Below, one piece after another: positions 47,638 through 56,800 of a DNA stretch of 64,000 nucleotides. Numbering within the stretch: the stretch's first letter is position 1; the number at the start of each line of letters is the position of its first letter. The stretch is from Streptomyces avidinii. Lineage in GTDB: Bacteria; Actinomycetota; Actinomycetes; Streptomycetales; Streptomycetaceae. A program made the position numbers and the translations under genes. Where the stretch lies: the NCBI RefSeq assembly GCF_014650695.1, contig NZ_BMVL01000001.1, positions 673,075 to 737,074 of the forward strand. Reading direction: 5' to 3'. The notes beneath the pieces are model-generated. The model saw nothing but the letters and a program-made list of their open reading frames with translations, was not told the origin of the DNA and did no database searches.

Positions 47638-48873
47638 ATGGCTCTTGAGATGCGTGTATTACAGGCGGATGAGTGGGATGTCTGGTACGACCACCTGGAA
47701 CTGGCGTTCGGTGGTGTGCCCGACTCCCCCGAGGAACGCGAGCTGTACAAGTCGCTGACCGATGTCGACCGTTCGCTCGGCGTCTGGGACGGTGACGCGT
47801 GCGTGGGCTCGGCCGGCGCCTTCACCTTCCGGCTGTCCGTGCCGGGCGGGGCGCTCGTCCCGGCAGCCGGCGTCACGATGGTGGGTGTCTCCCCCGTCCA
47901 CCGCCGGCGCGGGGTGCTGACCTCTTTGATGCGCCGCCAGCTCGACGACATCCGGGCGGGTGGCGAACCGCTGGCCGTGCTGACGGCCTCGGATCCGGCC
48001 ATCTACGGACGCTTCGGCTACGGTCCGGCCTCCTACGCCATGGCGGTGGAGGTCGACACGACCCGCGTACGGCTGTCCGTGCCGCCGGGGACGGACGCGA
48101 TACGGCTGCGCCTCGTGGACCCGCAGCGGTCGCTGGCCGACTGCGAGCGGGTCTACGCGGCGCTGGTGCCGACCCGGCCGGGCATGCCGGCCCGGCAGCC
48201 GGGCTGGGAGCGCCAGTCGCTGCTGGACCCGCCCGCGATGCGCGGCGGCGCGTCACCGCTGAAGTGCGTGGTCGCCGAGCGGGAGGACGGCGAGGTGGTC
48301 GGGTACGCCCGCTACCGGGTCAAGCCCGACTGGGACCTGACGGGTTCGGAGGGCAGGGTCGAGGTGAGCGATCTCGACGCGCTGGACCCGGCGGCGTGCG
48401 CGGCCCTGTGGCGCTACCTGTTCTCGATCGACCTGACCTGGACGGTGCGGGCGCCGCGGCGGCCGGTGGACGACCCGCTGCTGCACCTGGTGAGCGACAT
48501 CCGGCGGTCGCGGCCGCGGACCCGGGACTCGTTGCACGTACGCCTGGTGGACCTGGCGGCGGCGCTGGAGGCGCGGACGTACGGGGCGCCGGCGGACGTG
48601 GTGCTGGCGGTGACGGACGCGTTCTGCCCCTGGAACGAGGGGCGGTGGCGGCTGGTCGTGGACGCCAAGGGCGTGGCCCGCTGCACCCGGACCGAGGAGC
48701 CGGCGGACCTGGAGCTGTCGGTCCGGGAGCTGGGGTCGGCGTACCTGGGCGGGATCACCCTCACCTCACTGGCCGCGGCCGGCCTGGTGCGGGAGCTGCG
48801 CCCCGGCGCGCTGACGGAAACCTCGCGGGCCTTCGCCGGGGACGTGGCGCCCTGGCTGCCGCACGGCTTCTGA
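47638..48873 (+). CDS. Eis-like GNAT family N-acetyltransferase
   Basis: 411 residues. The N-terminal GNAT fold has GVTMVGVSPVHRRRGVLTSL (acetyl-CoA loop) and LTASDPAIYGRFGYGPAS. A second GNAT-like domain and a C-terminal SCP2-type fold follow (GRWRLVVDAKGVARCTRTEE), the three-part layout of the mycobacterial aminoglycoside acetyltransferase Eis. The C-terminal carboxylate ends in HGF. ATG 47638 has AGGGA at spacing seven. It may modify amines or small peptides; resistance is possible but not implied. Confidence 0.9.
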   Translation: MALEMRVLQADEWDVWYDHLELAFGGVPDSPEERELYKSLTDVDRSLGVWDGDACVGSAGAFTFRLSVPGGALVPAAGVTMVGVSPVHRRRGVLTSLMRRQLDDIRAGGEPLAVLTASDPAIYGRFGYGPASYAMAVEVDTTRVRLSVPPGTDAIRLRLVDPQRSLADCERVYAALVPTRPGMPARQPGWERQSLLDPPAMRGGASPLKCVVAEREDGEVVGYARYRVKPDWDLTGSEGRVEVSDLDALDPAACAALWRYLFSIDLTWTVRAPRRPVDDPLLHLVSDIRRSRPRTRDSLHVRLVDLAAALEARTYGAPADVVLAVTDAFCPWNEGRWRLVVDAKGVARCTRTEEPADLELSVRELGSAYLGGITLTSLAAAGLVRELRPGALTETSRAFAGDVAPWLPHGF

Positions 48874-48883
48874 CCCACCCGCG

Positions 48884-49690
48884 TCAGCGGTACTGGCAGC
48901 CGGGGCACCAGAAGAGGTTGCGGGCGGCGAGGTCTGCGGTGCGGATCTCGCTGCCGCAGATGTGGCACGGCATGGTCGCCCGCCGGTAGACGTACACCTC
49001 GCCGCCGTGGTCGTCGACGCGCGGCGGCCGGCCCATCGCCTCGGGCAGGTGCTCGTCGCGGACGGTGTCGATGCGGTTGTTGCGCACGCCCTCGCGCATC
49101 AGGGCGGCGAGGTCGAGCCACATCGCGTCCCATTCGCCGCGCGTGAGGTCCTTGCCCAGGCGGTACGGGTCGATGCCGTGACGGAAGAGGACCTCGGCGC
49201 GGTAGACGTTGCCGACGCCCGCGATCACCTTCTGGTCCATGAGCAGGGCGGCGACGGTGGTGCGGGAGCGGGAGATCCGCTGCCAGGCCCGGTCGGGGTC
49301 GTCGGCGGGGCGCAGCGGGTCCGGGCCGAGCCGGTCGTGTATCGCCTTCTTCTCGCCCTCGCCGATCAGTGCGCAGGCGGTGGGGCCGCGCAGGTCCGCG
49401 TAGTGGTCCTCGTTCAGCAGGCGCAGCCGGACGGTGTCCGTGGCGGGCGGGGCCGGGGCGGGGCCGAAGCCGAGCTTGCCGAACAGGCCGAGGTGGATGT
49501 GGATCCAGGCGTCGCCGAGTTCCAGGAAGAGGTGCTTGCCGTGCGCCTCGGCGCCGTCGAGCTCGCGCCCGTCGAGTACGGCCGCGCTCTGCTCGAAGCG
49601 GCCCTGGGGGCTGCTGACGCGGACCGGCCGGCCCGCGAACCGCTCGGCGTGGTCCTGGGCGAGGCGGTGGATCGTATGCCCCTCGGGCAC
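48884..49690 (-). CDS. Fpg/Nei-family DNA glycosylase (Nei type)
   Basis: 268 residues. Catalytic proline 2 and glutamate 3 are in the N-terminal VPEGHTIHRLA. The helix-two-turns-helix region has KVIAGVGNVYRAEVLFRHGI. The zinc finger at the C-terminus has CHICGSEI and CPGCQ. It removes oxidised bases and cuts at abasic sites. GTG 49690 is fixed by the need for proline at position 2 and by an AAGAGGAG site at spacing seven. It is convergent with the Eis-like gene. Confidence 0.95.
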   Translation of the reverse strand: MPEGHTIHRLAQDHAERFAGRPVRVSSPQGRFEQSAAVLDGRELDGAEAHGKHLFLELGDAWIHIHLGLFGKLGFGPAPAPPATDTVRLRLLNEDHYADLRGPTACALIGEGEKKAIHDRLGPDPLRPADDPDRAWQRISRSRTTVAALLMDQKVIAGVGNVYRAEVLFRHGIDPYRLGKDLTRGEWDAMWLDLAALMREGVRNNRIDTVRDEHLPEAMGRPPRVDDHGGEVYVYRRATMPCHICGSEIRTADLAARNLFWCPGCQYR

Positions 49691-49714
49691 GGCGAAGCTC
49701 CTCTTAACGAGAAA

Positions 49715-49749
49715 CCGGCCGTACCGCCCCTGGGGGGCGGCACGGCCGG
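49715..49749 (-). terminator. Terminator after rpiB
   Basis: A long GC stem (49715-49730 with 49734-49749), with one opposed mismatch, nine bases past the rpiB stop. Confidence 0.8.
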
Positions 49750-49757
49750 AAGGGGAA

Positions 49758-50243
49758 TCAGCCCTGCGGGTGGTGGGCCGGGATCTGGGGGAGCTCGCCG
49801 GTGGTCTCGTAGGCCGAGAGCATCTCGATGCGGCGGGTGTGGCGCTCCTCGTCGGAGTACGGGGTCGCCAGGAAGGCCTCGATGAAGCTGACGGCCTCGT
49901 CCTGCGTGTGCATGCGTCCGCCGACGGAGATGACGTTGGCGTTGTTGTGCTCACGGCCGAGCTGGGCGGTCTGGACGCTCCAGGCCAGGATGGCGCGGAC
50001 GCCCTTGACCTTGTTCGCGGCGATCTGCTCCCCGTTGCCGGAGCCGCCGATCACGATGCCGAGGCTGCCGGCGTCGGCGGCGGTCTTCTCCGCGGCGCGG
50101 AGGCAGAACGGCGGGTAGTCGTCCACCGCGTCGTAGATGTGGGGCCCACAGTCGACGGGCTCGTGGCCGTTGTTCTTGAGCCAGTCCACCAGGTGGTTCT
50201 TGAGCTCAAAGCCGGCATGGTCGGATCCGAGGTACACGCGCAT
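49758..50243 (-). CDS. rpiB: Ribose-5-phosphate isomerase B family protein
   Basis: 161 residues. RpiB/LacAB motifs are present: VYLGSDHAGFELKNHL, VDCGPHIYDAVDDYP (active-site cysteine) and GIVIGGSGNGEQIAANK, with the LGREHNNANVISVGGR strand. It interconverts ribose 5-phosphate and ribulose 5-phosphate, though related enzymes act on other sugar phosphates. ATG 50243 starts the first beta strand. Confidence 0.93.
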   Translation of the reverse strand: MRVYLGSDHAGFELKNHLVDWLKNNGHEPVDCGPHIYDAVDDYPPFCLRAAEKTAADAGSLGIVIGGSGNGEQIAANKVKGVRAILAWSVQTAQLGREHNNANVISVGGRMHTQDEAVSFIEAFLATPYSDEERHTRRIEMLSAYETTGELPQIPAHHPQG

Positions 50244-50462
50244 GGGACGAGTGTGGCACGAGGACGTCCGACAGCCCGCAGCGGGTGTCGCGTAAATCAC
50301 TTCTAAAGCTCAAGTAAACCCAAAGAACGCAGATGGGACACGGGAGGGCTCTGGTCCTGGACGTTCGCCCTAAGGCAACGATCCGGACTGAGGTCTTCCG
50401 CCCTGCGTTCATCTCAGGTTTGAATGCCGGGGCTCGCAACCCGAGAACCTAAGGATCCGTCC

Positions 50463-51896
50463 ATGAGCTCCACGACGACCCTTCAGAAGGAAGGCGACCC
50501 CACCGGGAACCCCGGGGACGGTCAGCCCTCCGACGGTCTGAAGGCCGGTCTCAAGAACCGCCACCTGTCCATGATCGCCATTGGCGGCGTCATCGGCGCC
50601 GGTCTGTTCGTCGGCTCCGGCGGCGGCATCGCCAAGGCCGGACCCGCCATCCTGATCTCCTACGCGCTGGTCGGCGCGATGGTCGTCTTCGTGATGCGGA
50701 TGCTCGGCGAGATGGCTGCCGCGAGCCCGAACTCGGGCTCCTTCTCGGCCTACGCCGACCGCGCGCTCGGCCGCTGGGCCGGCTTCTCCATCGGCTGGCT
50801 CTACTGGTTCTTCTGGGTCGTCGTCCTCGCCGTCGAGGCCACCGCCGGTGCCGCCATCCTGGAGAGCTGGATCCCGGCCGTTCCGCAGTGGGCCTGGGCG
50901 CTGATCGTGATGGCGGTGCTGACCGCCACCAACCTCGGCTCGGTCGCCTCCTACGGCGAGTTCGAGTTCTGGTTCGCGGGCATCAAGGTCGTCGCCATCG
51001 GCGCGTTCGTGATCGTCGGCATGCTGGCCGTCTTCGGCGTGCTGCCGGGCTCGGACAACCCCGGCTCGGGCTTCGCGCACCTCACCGACGCCGGCGGGTT
51101 CTTCCCCAACGGCTACGGCGCGGTCCTCACCGGTGTGCTGATGGTCGTCTTCTCCTTCATGGGCAGCGAGATCGTCACCCTGGCGGCCGGCGAGTCGGAG
51201 AACCCCCGCAAGGCGGTCACCCGGGCCACCAACTCCGTCATCTGGCGGATCGGCGTCTTCTACCTGGGCTCGATCTTCATCGTGCTGACCCTGCTCCCGT
51301 GGAACGACAAGTCGATCACCGAGAAGGGCTCGTACGTCGCCGCCCTGGACTCGATCGGCATCGCGCACGCCGGCACGATCATGGAGGTCATCGTCCTGAC
51401 CGCCGTGCTGTCCTGCCTGAACTCCGGCCTCTACACCGCCTCCCGCATGGCCTTCTCGCTCGGTGAGCGCGGTGACGCCCCCAAGGCGTTCGCCAAGGTC
51501 AACAAGAACGGTGTGCCGGTCGCCGCGATCCTGGGCTCCACGGTCTTCGGCTTCGTCGCCGTCTACTTCAACTACGCCTTCAAGGACACGGTCTTCAACT
51601 TCCTCCTCAACTCCTCGGGTGCCATCGCGCTCTTCGTCTGGCTGGTGATCTGCTTCACCCAGCTGAAGATGCGCGGGATCCTGGTCCGCGAGGCCCCGGA
51701 GAAGCTGACCGTGAAGATGTGGCTGTTCCCGTGGCTGACCTGGGCCACCGCCGCACTGATCATGTTCGTGATCGGCTACATGTTCGTGGACGACGCAAAC
51801 CGCGAGGTCGTGACCCTGTCCACCCTGGTCGCCGGCGCGGTCGTGCTCGTCGGTGTGGTCCTGGACTTCCGCCGCAAGCGGGCCCTGCAGGGCTGA
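50463..51896 (+). CDS. Amino-acid permease (APC superfamily, AAT type), copy 1
   Basis: 477 residues, about 12 transmembrane helices. The signature GGVIGAGLFVGSGGGIAKAG follows a soluble 40-residue leader with KAGLKNRHLSM; EFEFWFAGIKVV and LLPWNDKSI are shared with the copies at 52842 and 55225. ATG 50463 has AAGGAT six bases upstream. It imports amino acids by proton symport; the substrate is not predictable. Confidence 0.92.
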   Translation: MSSTTTLQKEGDPTGNPGDGQPSDGLKAGLKNRHLSMIAIGGVIGAGLFVGSGGGIAKAGPAILISYALVGAMVVFVMRMLGEMAAASPNSGSFSAYADRALGRWAGFSIGWLYWFFWVVVLAVEATAGAAILESWIPAVPQWAWALIVMAVLTATNLGSVASYGEFEFWFAGIKVVAIGAFVIVGMLAVFGVLPGSDNPGSGFAHLTDAGGFFPNGYGAVLTGVLMVVFSFMGSEIVTLAAGESENPRKAVTRATNSVIWRIGVFYLGSIFIVLTLLPWNDKSITEKGSYVAALDSIGIAHAGTIMEVIVLTAVLSCLNSGLYTASRMAFSLGERGDAPKAFAKVNKNGVPVAAILGSTVFGFVAVYFNYAFKDTVFNFLLNSSGAIALFVWLVICFTQLKMRGILVREAPEKLTVKMWLFPWLTWATAALIMFVIGYMFVDDANREVVTLSTLVAGAVVLVGVVLDFRRKRALQG

Positions 51897-51913
51897 TCGC
51901 ACATGCACGTACG

Positions 51914-51954
51914 CCGGAGCCCGGCCCGCCTTCACAAGGCGGGCCGGGCTCCGG
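51914..51954. terminator. Terminator between permease 1 and bioY
   Basis: A perfect 17-bp GC stem with a seven-base loop between convergent genes. Confidence 0.88.
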
Positions 51955-51971
51955 TGCGTTTCGGGGGCCGC

Positions 51972-52556
51972 TCAGCCGCGGCGGCCGACCAGCTTCCAGG
52001 CGGCCGGCAGGGCGCCCATGGCCAGCGCGGCCTTGACGGCGTCGCCGATCAGGAAGGGGACCAGGCCCGCGGCGACCGCAGCACCGAGGGACATCCCGGT
52101 GACGGCCATCAGGTAGGGCACGCCCACCGCGTAGATCACGGCGGAGCCCACCGCCATCGAGCCGGCCGTACGCAGCACCGAGCGGTCGCCGCCGCGCCGC
52201 GCGAGGGCGCCGACGACGGTGGCGGCCAGCAGCATCCCGAGGACGTACCCGAAGGAAGCGCCGCCCGCGCCGGAGGTCCCGCCCGCGAACCACGGTACGC
52301 CGGCCATGCCGACGAGGGCGTACAGCGCCAGCGAGAGGAAGCCGCGGCGGGCACCGAAAGCGGTACCGACGAGCAGCGCGGCGAAGGTCTGGCCCGTCAC
52401 GGGGACCGGGGAGCCGGGCACGGGAACCGCGACCTGGGCGGCCAGTCCGGTGAGCGCCGCGCCGCCGACGACGAGCGCGATGTCGCGGACGCGGCTCGCG
52501 GGCAGCAGGTCGGCGAGGACGGCGCCGGGCCGGAGGGAGACGGAGGCAGTGCTCAT
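51972..52556 (-). CDS. bioY: Biotin transporter BioY
   Basis: 194 residues with about six hydrophobic helices. The family features are VPVPGSPVPVTGQTFAALLVG, GARRGFLSLALYALVGMAG and PWFAGGTSGAGGASFGYVLG. It is the substrate-binding S component of an ECF transporter; no EcfA or EcfT gene is here. ATG 52556 has a GGAG site. It is divergent from permease 2, with 285 bases between that hold no gene. Confidence 0.93.
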   Translation of the reverse strand: MSTASVSLRPGAVLADLLPASRVRDIALVVGGAALTGLAAQVAVPVPGSPVPVTGQTFAALLVGTAFGARRGFLSLALYALVGMAGVPWFAGGTSGAGGASFGYVLGMLLAATVVGALARRGGDRSVLRTAGSMAVGSAVIYAVGVPYLMAVTGMSLGAAVAAGLVPFLIGDAVKAALAMGALPAAWKLVGRRG

Positions 52557-52841
52557 CGGGGGACTCCACGGGGTGGGGGTGGCAGGACGATCACCGACGC
52601 TAGTGCGCGCTCCCCCACTGCCCCAGCGCTGCCCGGAACAAAGCCCGCCTCCCCGCTTTGGTGGGGATACCACAAAGCCTGCGCCACACGCCCGAGTCGA
52701 CGTGATCCTCGTCACGAGGAAGATCAGACAACACGTCCGTTTTGCACGGACGCCCGCCGCTCAGCGAGACTGTAGGGTCCCGCCAATCCTGATGCGGAAC
52801 CCCTACCGCCGCTGGGCCGAACGAGAGTACGAGCACCCTTC

Positions 52842-54239
52842 ATGCGCGAGCGCCTGGAAGCAGCACCTCCCACGACGGGCGACCTGCCCGCGGAACCCCT
52901 CAGCCACAGCCTCAAGCAGCGCCACCTGACCATGCTGGGCCTCGGCGGCGTCATCGGCGCCGGGCTCTTCGTCGGCTCCGGAGCCGGCATCGGCATCGCC
53001 GGTCCCGCGATCATCTGCTCCTACCTGCTCGCGGGCGTCCTCGCGATGCTGGTGATGCGGGCGCTGGGCGAGATGTCGGCCGCGATGCCCGCCTCGGGTT
53101 CCTTCTCCGTCTACGCGGAGCGGGCGCTCGGCCGCTGGGCCGGCTTCTCGGCGGGCTGGCTGTACTGGTTCCTGCTGGTCGTGGTGCTCGCGGTGGAGGC
53201 AACCGGCGCAGCGAAGATCGCGAATGGCTGGGTGCCCTCGGTCGACCAGTGGGTCTGGGTCCTGCTCTTCATGGTGGTCTTCACGGTGAGCAACCTGGCC
53301 GCCGTGAAGAACTTCGGCGAGTTCGAGTTCTGGTTCGCCGCCCTGAAGGTCGGCGCGATCGTGCTCTTCCTGATCCTCGGCACCCTCGCGATCTTCGGCC
53401 TGCTCCCGGACACGGAGCCGATCGGCACGGCCAACCTCACCGGCCGGGGCGGCTTCTTCCCCGAGGGCTTCGGCGGAGTGGTCGCCGGCATGCTCGCGGT
53501 CATCTTCGCCTTCGGCGGCCTGGAGGTCGTCACCATCGCGGCCGCCGAGTCGGACGACCCGGCGCGGTCGGTGTCCCGGGCGGTGCGCAGCGCGGTCTGG
53601 CGCATCCTCTTCTTCTACGTGGGCTCGATGGTGGTCATCGTGACCCTGCTGCCGTGGGACTCGCTGAAGCCGGGCGAGAGCCCGTACGTCGCGGTCCTCG
53701 ACTCGATCGGCATCCCGGCGGCCGGCCAGATCATGAACATCGTGGTGTTCGTGGCGCTGCTGTCGGCGCTCAACGCGAACCTCTACGGGTCCTCGCGCAT
53801 GGTCTTCTCGCTGGCCGAGCGCGGTGAGGCGCCCAGGTCGCTGCTGCGGGTCTCGGGCGGCGGGGTACCGCGCCGGGCCGTGTTCGCCTCGGTGGCCTTC
53901 GGCTTCGTGTCGGTGGTGCTCAACCTGCTGTGGCCGGACACGATCTTCCTCTACATGCTCAACGCGGTCGGCGCGGTGCTGCTGTTCGTGTGGGCGCTGA
54001 TCGCCGTGTCGCAGCTGAAGCTGCGCCGCCGGATCGAGCGGGACATGCCCGAGCGGCTGACCCTGCCGATGTGGCTGTTCCCGTACGCGACCTGGGTGGC
54101 GCTGCTCGGGATGGCGGCGGTGCTGGTCCTGATGCTGTTCGACGACTCGGCGCGGCCCCAGCTGCTGTGGTCCACGGGCGCGGCCGCGCTGGTGCTGGCC
54201 GTGGCGGGGATACGGGAGCTGCGGGCCCGCAGGGCCTGA
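52842..54239 (+). CDS. Amino-acid permease (AAT type), copy 2
   Basis: 465 residues, about 12 helices. SLKQRHLTMLGLGGVIGAG opens the membrane domain; NFGEFEFWFAALKV, GGLEVVTIAAAESDDP and LLPWDSLKPG match the other two copies. It is more like copy 3 than copy 1 in the N-terminal leader. It lies between bioY and a convergent SDR gene. ATG 52842 lacks a strong ribosome-binding site. Confidence 0.92.
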   Translation: MRERLEAAPPTTGDLPAEPLSHSLKQRHLTMLGLGGVIGAGLFVGSGAGIGIAGPAIICSYLLAGVLAMLVMRALGEMSAAMPASGSFSVYAERALGRWAGFSAGWLYWFLLVVVLAVEATGAAKIANGWVPSVDQWVWVLLFMVVFTVSNLAAVKNFGEFEFWFAALKVGAIVLFLILGTLAIFGLLPDTEPIGTANLTGRGGFFPEGFGGVVAGMLAVIFAFGGLEVVTIAAAESDDPARSVSRAVRSAVWRILFFYVGSMVVIVTLLPWDSLKPGESPYVAVLDSIGIPAAGQIMNIVVFVALLSALNANLYGSSRMVFSLAERGEAPRSLLRVSGGGVPRRAVFASVAFGFVSVVLNLLWPDTIFLYMLNAVGAVLLFVWALIAVSQLKLRRRIERDMPERLTLPMWLFPYATWVALLGMAAVLVLMLFDDSARPQLLWSTGAAALVLAVAGIRELRARRA

Positions 54240-54254
54240 CGAGGGACGTGAGGT

Positions 54255-54288
54255 GCGGGCCCTGCGCGCCGTGGCGCGCGGGGCCCGC
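54255..54288. terminator. Terminator between permease 2 and SDR gene
   Basis: A 15-bp GC-rich stem with opposed single-base bulges and a two-base loop between convergent genes. Confidence 0.8.
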
Positions 54289-54293
54289 GCGTC

Positions 54294-55076
54294 TCAGGTG
54301 CGCAGGTACGAGGCCCCGTTGACGTCGAGGACCGTGCCCGAGCTCCAGGCAGCCTCGGGGGAGGCCAGGTAGAGCACGGCGGAGGCGATCTCTTCCGGGT
54401 CCGCGACGCGGCCGAAGGGGCTCTGCGCCCGGATGCCGGCGCCCTCGGGCCCCTCCAGCCGGCCGGCGACCCGCTCGGTGGCGACGAAGCCGGGTGCGAC
54501 GGAGGCGACGGCGATGCCGTGCGGGGCGAGGGACACGGCGAGGGACTGGCCCAGGGCATGGATCGCGGCCTTGGTCGCGCCGTAGGCGGGGTGGTCGGGC
54601 TCGCCCCGGAAGGCGCCGCGCGAGCCGATGTTGACGATGCGTCCCTCGCGTCCCGCTTCGATCATGCGGCGCGCGACGCAGTAGCTCAGGTTGGCGGAGC
54701 CGAAGAGGTTCACGTCGGCGGTCCGCCGCCAGGCCTCCTGCCAGCCCTCGTACGAGGTGTCCGGCAGCGGGTGGGCGACCATGACTGCGGCATTGTTGAC
54801 CAGGACGTCCACGCCGCCGAGCGCCTCCTCCGCCTCGGCCGCCAGGGCCTCGACGCGGGCCGGGTCACCGAGGTCCGCGGCGACCAGTACGTGGCCCTCC
54901 CCCTCCAGCGAGGCGAGGGTCTCCTCCGCGTCGGCCCGCCGGGTGGAGCAGTGGACGGCGACCCGGTCGCCCTGCCCGGCGAAGGCGGCCGCGATCGCCC
55001 GGCCGATCCCCCGGGAGGCGCCGGTGACGAGTACGCCCCGGCCGGTGCTGCGAAGTCCTGTCACGGTCCGGCCCAT
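54294..55076 (-). CDS. Short-chain dehydrogenase/reductase
   Basis: A classical SDR of 260 residues. The cofactor loop is TGASRGIGRAIA, then NNAAVMV, the catalytic serine in VNIGSRGAFRG, and YGATKAAIHALGQ. It resembles FabG-type 3-oxoacyl reductases, but substrate is open. It starts inside a 149-base gap shared with divergent permease 3. The first start (ATG or GTG, 55076) follows a possible leader; an internal start near GRGVLVTG is possible. Confidence 0.9.
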   Translation of the reverse strand: MGRTVTGLRSTGRGVLVTGASRGIGRAIAAAFAGQGDRVAVHCSTRRADAEETLASLEGEGHVLVAADLGDPARVEALAAEAEEALGGVDVLVNNAAVMVAHPLPDTSYEGWQEAWRRTADVNLFGSANLSYCVARRMIEAGREGRIVNIGSRGAFRGEPDHPAYGATKAAIHALGQSLAVSLAPHGIAVASVAPGFVATERVAGRLEGPEGAGIRAQSPFGRVADPEEIASAVLYLASPEAAWSSGTVLDVNGASYLRT

Positions 55077-55224
55077 CGACTGCCCCCTCGATCCGGTGCG
55101 TTCGCCGCATCCGGTGGCTGCGACGTCGTCGTGAGCGTACGGGCGTGATCACGAACCGTGAAGCCATCGTCCGAATATCGGACAGCAAACGTCCGGTGAT
55201 CGGACACTCGGCAGACTGGCGCAA

Positions 55225-56640
55225 ATGAGCCAGAGCACCCTGACACCCCCCGAAGCACCGCAGACCGGAGCCGGATCACCCCTCGGCAACGGACTCAAGC
55301 AGCGCCACCTCTCGATGATCGCCCTCGGCGGTGTCATCGGCGCCGGGCTCTTCGTCGGCTCCGGAGCCGGCATCGCCGCGGCCGGTCCCTCGATCGTGTT
55401 CGCGTACGCCGCCTCCGGACTGCTCGTGATGTTCGTGATGCGGATGCTCGGCGAGATGTCCGCCGCCGACCCCGCCTCCGGTTCCTTCTCCGTCCACGCG
55501 GAGCGGGCGATCGGCCCGTGGGCCGGATTCACCGCCGGCTGGATGTTCTGGACCCTGTTGTGCGTGGGCGTGGCCATCGAGGCCATCGGCGCGGCGCACA
55601 TCATGACCGGCTGGTTCCCGGGCACCCCCTCCTGGATGTGGGTGCTGGTCTTCATGGCGGTGTTCTGCGGCTCGAACCTCGCCGCCGTGTCGAACTTCGG
55701 CGAGTTCGAGTTCTGGTTCGCCGCCCTCAAGATCGGCGCGATCGCCCTCTTCCTGGGCCTGGGCGTCCTGGCCGTGCTCGGCCTGCTGCCCGGCACCGAC
55801 TCCCCCGGCGCCGCCAATCTGCTGCACGACGGCGGATTCCTGCCCCACGGCGTGGACGGCCTGCTGGTCGGACTGCTGGCCTCGGTCGTCGCCTACGGTG
55901 GCCTGGAGACGGTGACCATCGCGGCCGCCGAGTCCGAGAACCCGGTCCGGGGCGTGGCCAAGGCCGTGCGCACCACCATGTGGCGGATCGCGATCGTCTA
56001 CGTGGGCTCCATGCTGGTGATCGTCACGCTCCTGCCGTGGAACGACCCGGCGGTCACGGCGGACGGCCCGTACGCCGCCACCCTCGACCGCCTGGGCATC
56101 CCGGCCGCCGGCGAGATCATGAACGTGGTCATCCTGATCGCCCTGATGTCCGCGATGAACGCCAACATCTACGGCTCCTCGCGCATGGCCTACTCCCTCG
56201 TCTCCCGCGGCCAGGGCCCGAAGGCGCTGGGCAAGGTCACCGGCCGCGTGCCGCGCCGGGCGGTGCTCGCCTCCTGCGGCTTCGGCTTCGTCACCGTGCT
56301 GCTGTCCTACTGGTACCCGGACACCCTCTTCGCCTGGCTGCTGAACATGGTCGGCGGGGTCATCCTGATCGTCTGGGGCTTCATCGCCGTCTCGCAGCTC
56401 GTGCTGCGCCGCAGGCTGGAGCGCGAGGCCCCCGAGAAGCTGGTCGTGAAGATGTGGGGCTTCCCGTATCTGACCTGGGTGGCGCTGGCCGGGGTGGCCG
56501 GGGTCCTGGTGCTGATGGCCCTGGGCGAGGACACGCGGGTCCAGGTCGTCTTCACCGGCGGGCTCACCCTCGCCCTCGCGGCGACCGGCTGGGTCGTGCA
56601 GAACCGCGCGGCGCAGCGTCGGGCGGCCGCCGCCCGCTGA
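55225..56640 (+). CDS. Amino-acid permease (AAT type), copy 3
   Basis: 471 residues, about 12 helices. GLKQRHLSMIALGGVIGAGL, NFGEFEFWFAALKIGA and LLPWNDPAVT match copies 1 and 2. It is closest to copy 2. The C-terminus is Arg/Ala-rich. ATG 55225 directly precedes a polar 30-residue leader. A strong terminator follows, separating it from sodF. Confidence 0.92.
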   Translation: MSQSTLTPPEAPQTGAGSPLGNGLKQRHLSMIALGGVIGAGLFVGSGAGIAAAGPSIVFAYAASGLLVMFVMRMLGEMSAADPASGSFSVHAERAIGPWAGFTAGWMFWTLLCVGVAIEAIGAAHIMTGWFPGTPSWMWVLVFMAVFCGSNLAAVSNFGEFEFWFAALKIGAIALFLGLGVLAVLGLLPGTDSPGAANLLHDGGFLPHGVDGLLVGLLASVVAYGGLETVTIAAAESENPVRGVAKAVRTTMWRIAIVYVGSMLVIVTLLPWNDPAVTADGPYAATLDRLGIPAAGEIMNVVILIALMSAMNANIYGSSRMAYSLVSRGQGPKALGKVTGRVPRRAVLASCGFGFVTVLLSYWYPDTLFAWLLNMVGGVILIVWGFIAVSQLVLRRRLEREAPEKLVVKMWGFPYLTWVALAGVAGVLVLMALGEDTRVQVVFTGGLTLALAATGWVVQNRAAQRRAAAAR

Positions 56641-56652
56641 CAACCCCTCAAC

Positions 56653-56692
56653 CGCAGGTGGGCCCCGTGCGTTCGCACGGGGCCCACCTGCG
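56653..56692 (+). terminator. Terminator between permease 3 and sodF
   Basis: A perfect 18-bp stem with a four-base loop, 13 bases past the permease stop. Confidence 0.9.
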
Positions 56693-56714
56693 TTGCACAG
56701 AGGTAACCCTTACA

Positions 56715-56763
56715 TGTGACGCGGAATAGATACTGCTAGCGTGCAGTTGCGCATTGATTGCAA
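56715..56763 (+). promoter_or_regulatory. sodF promoter with Nur-like operator
   Basis: A -35-like TGTGAC (56715-56720), 16 bases, then a TAGCGT -10 (56737-56742). A repeat TTGCGC-N5-TTGCAA lies at 56747-56763, just where transcription would start. Nickel-responsive Nur binds TTGCaa-N5-TTGCaa type sites and represses sodF in Streptomyces, so this is the expected operator. Confidence 0.7.
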
Positions 56764-56800
56764 TAAGCAGTTGGCACGCCGAGGGGACCGGATAACACGC

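Noticed and set aside
50463..56640. Possible genomic island
   Set aside because: Base composition and gene style match the surroundings; no integrase, transposase or tRNA edge.
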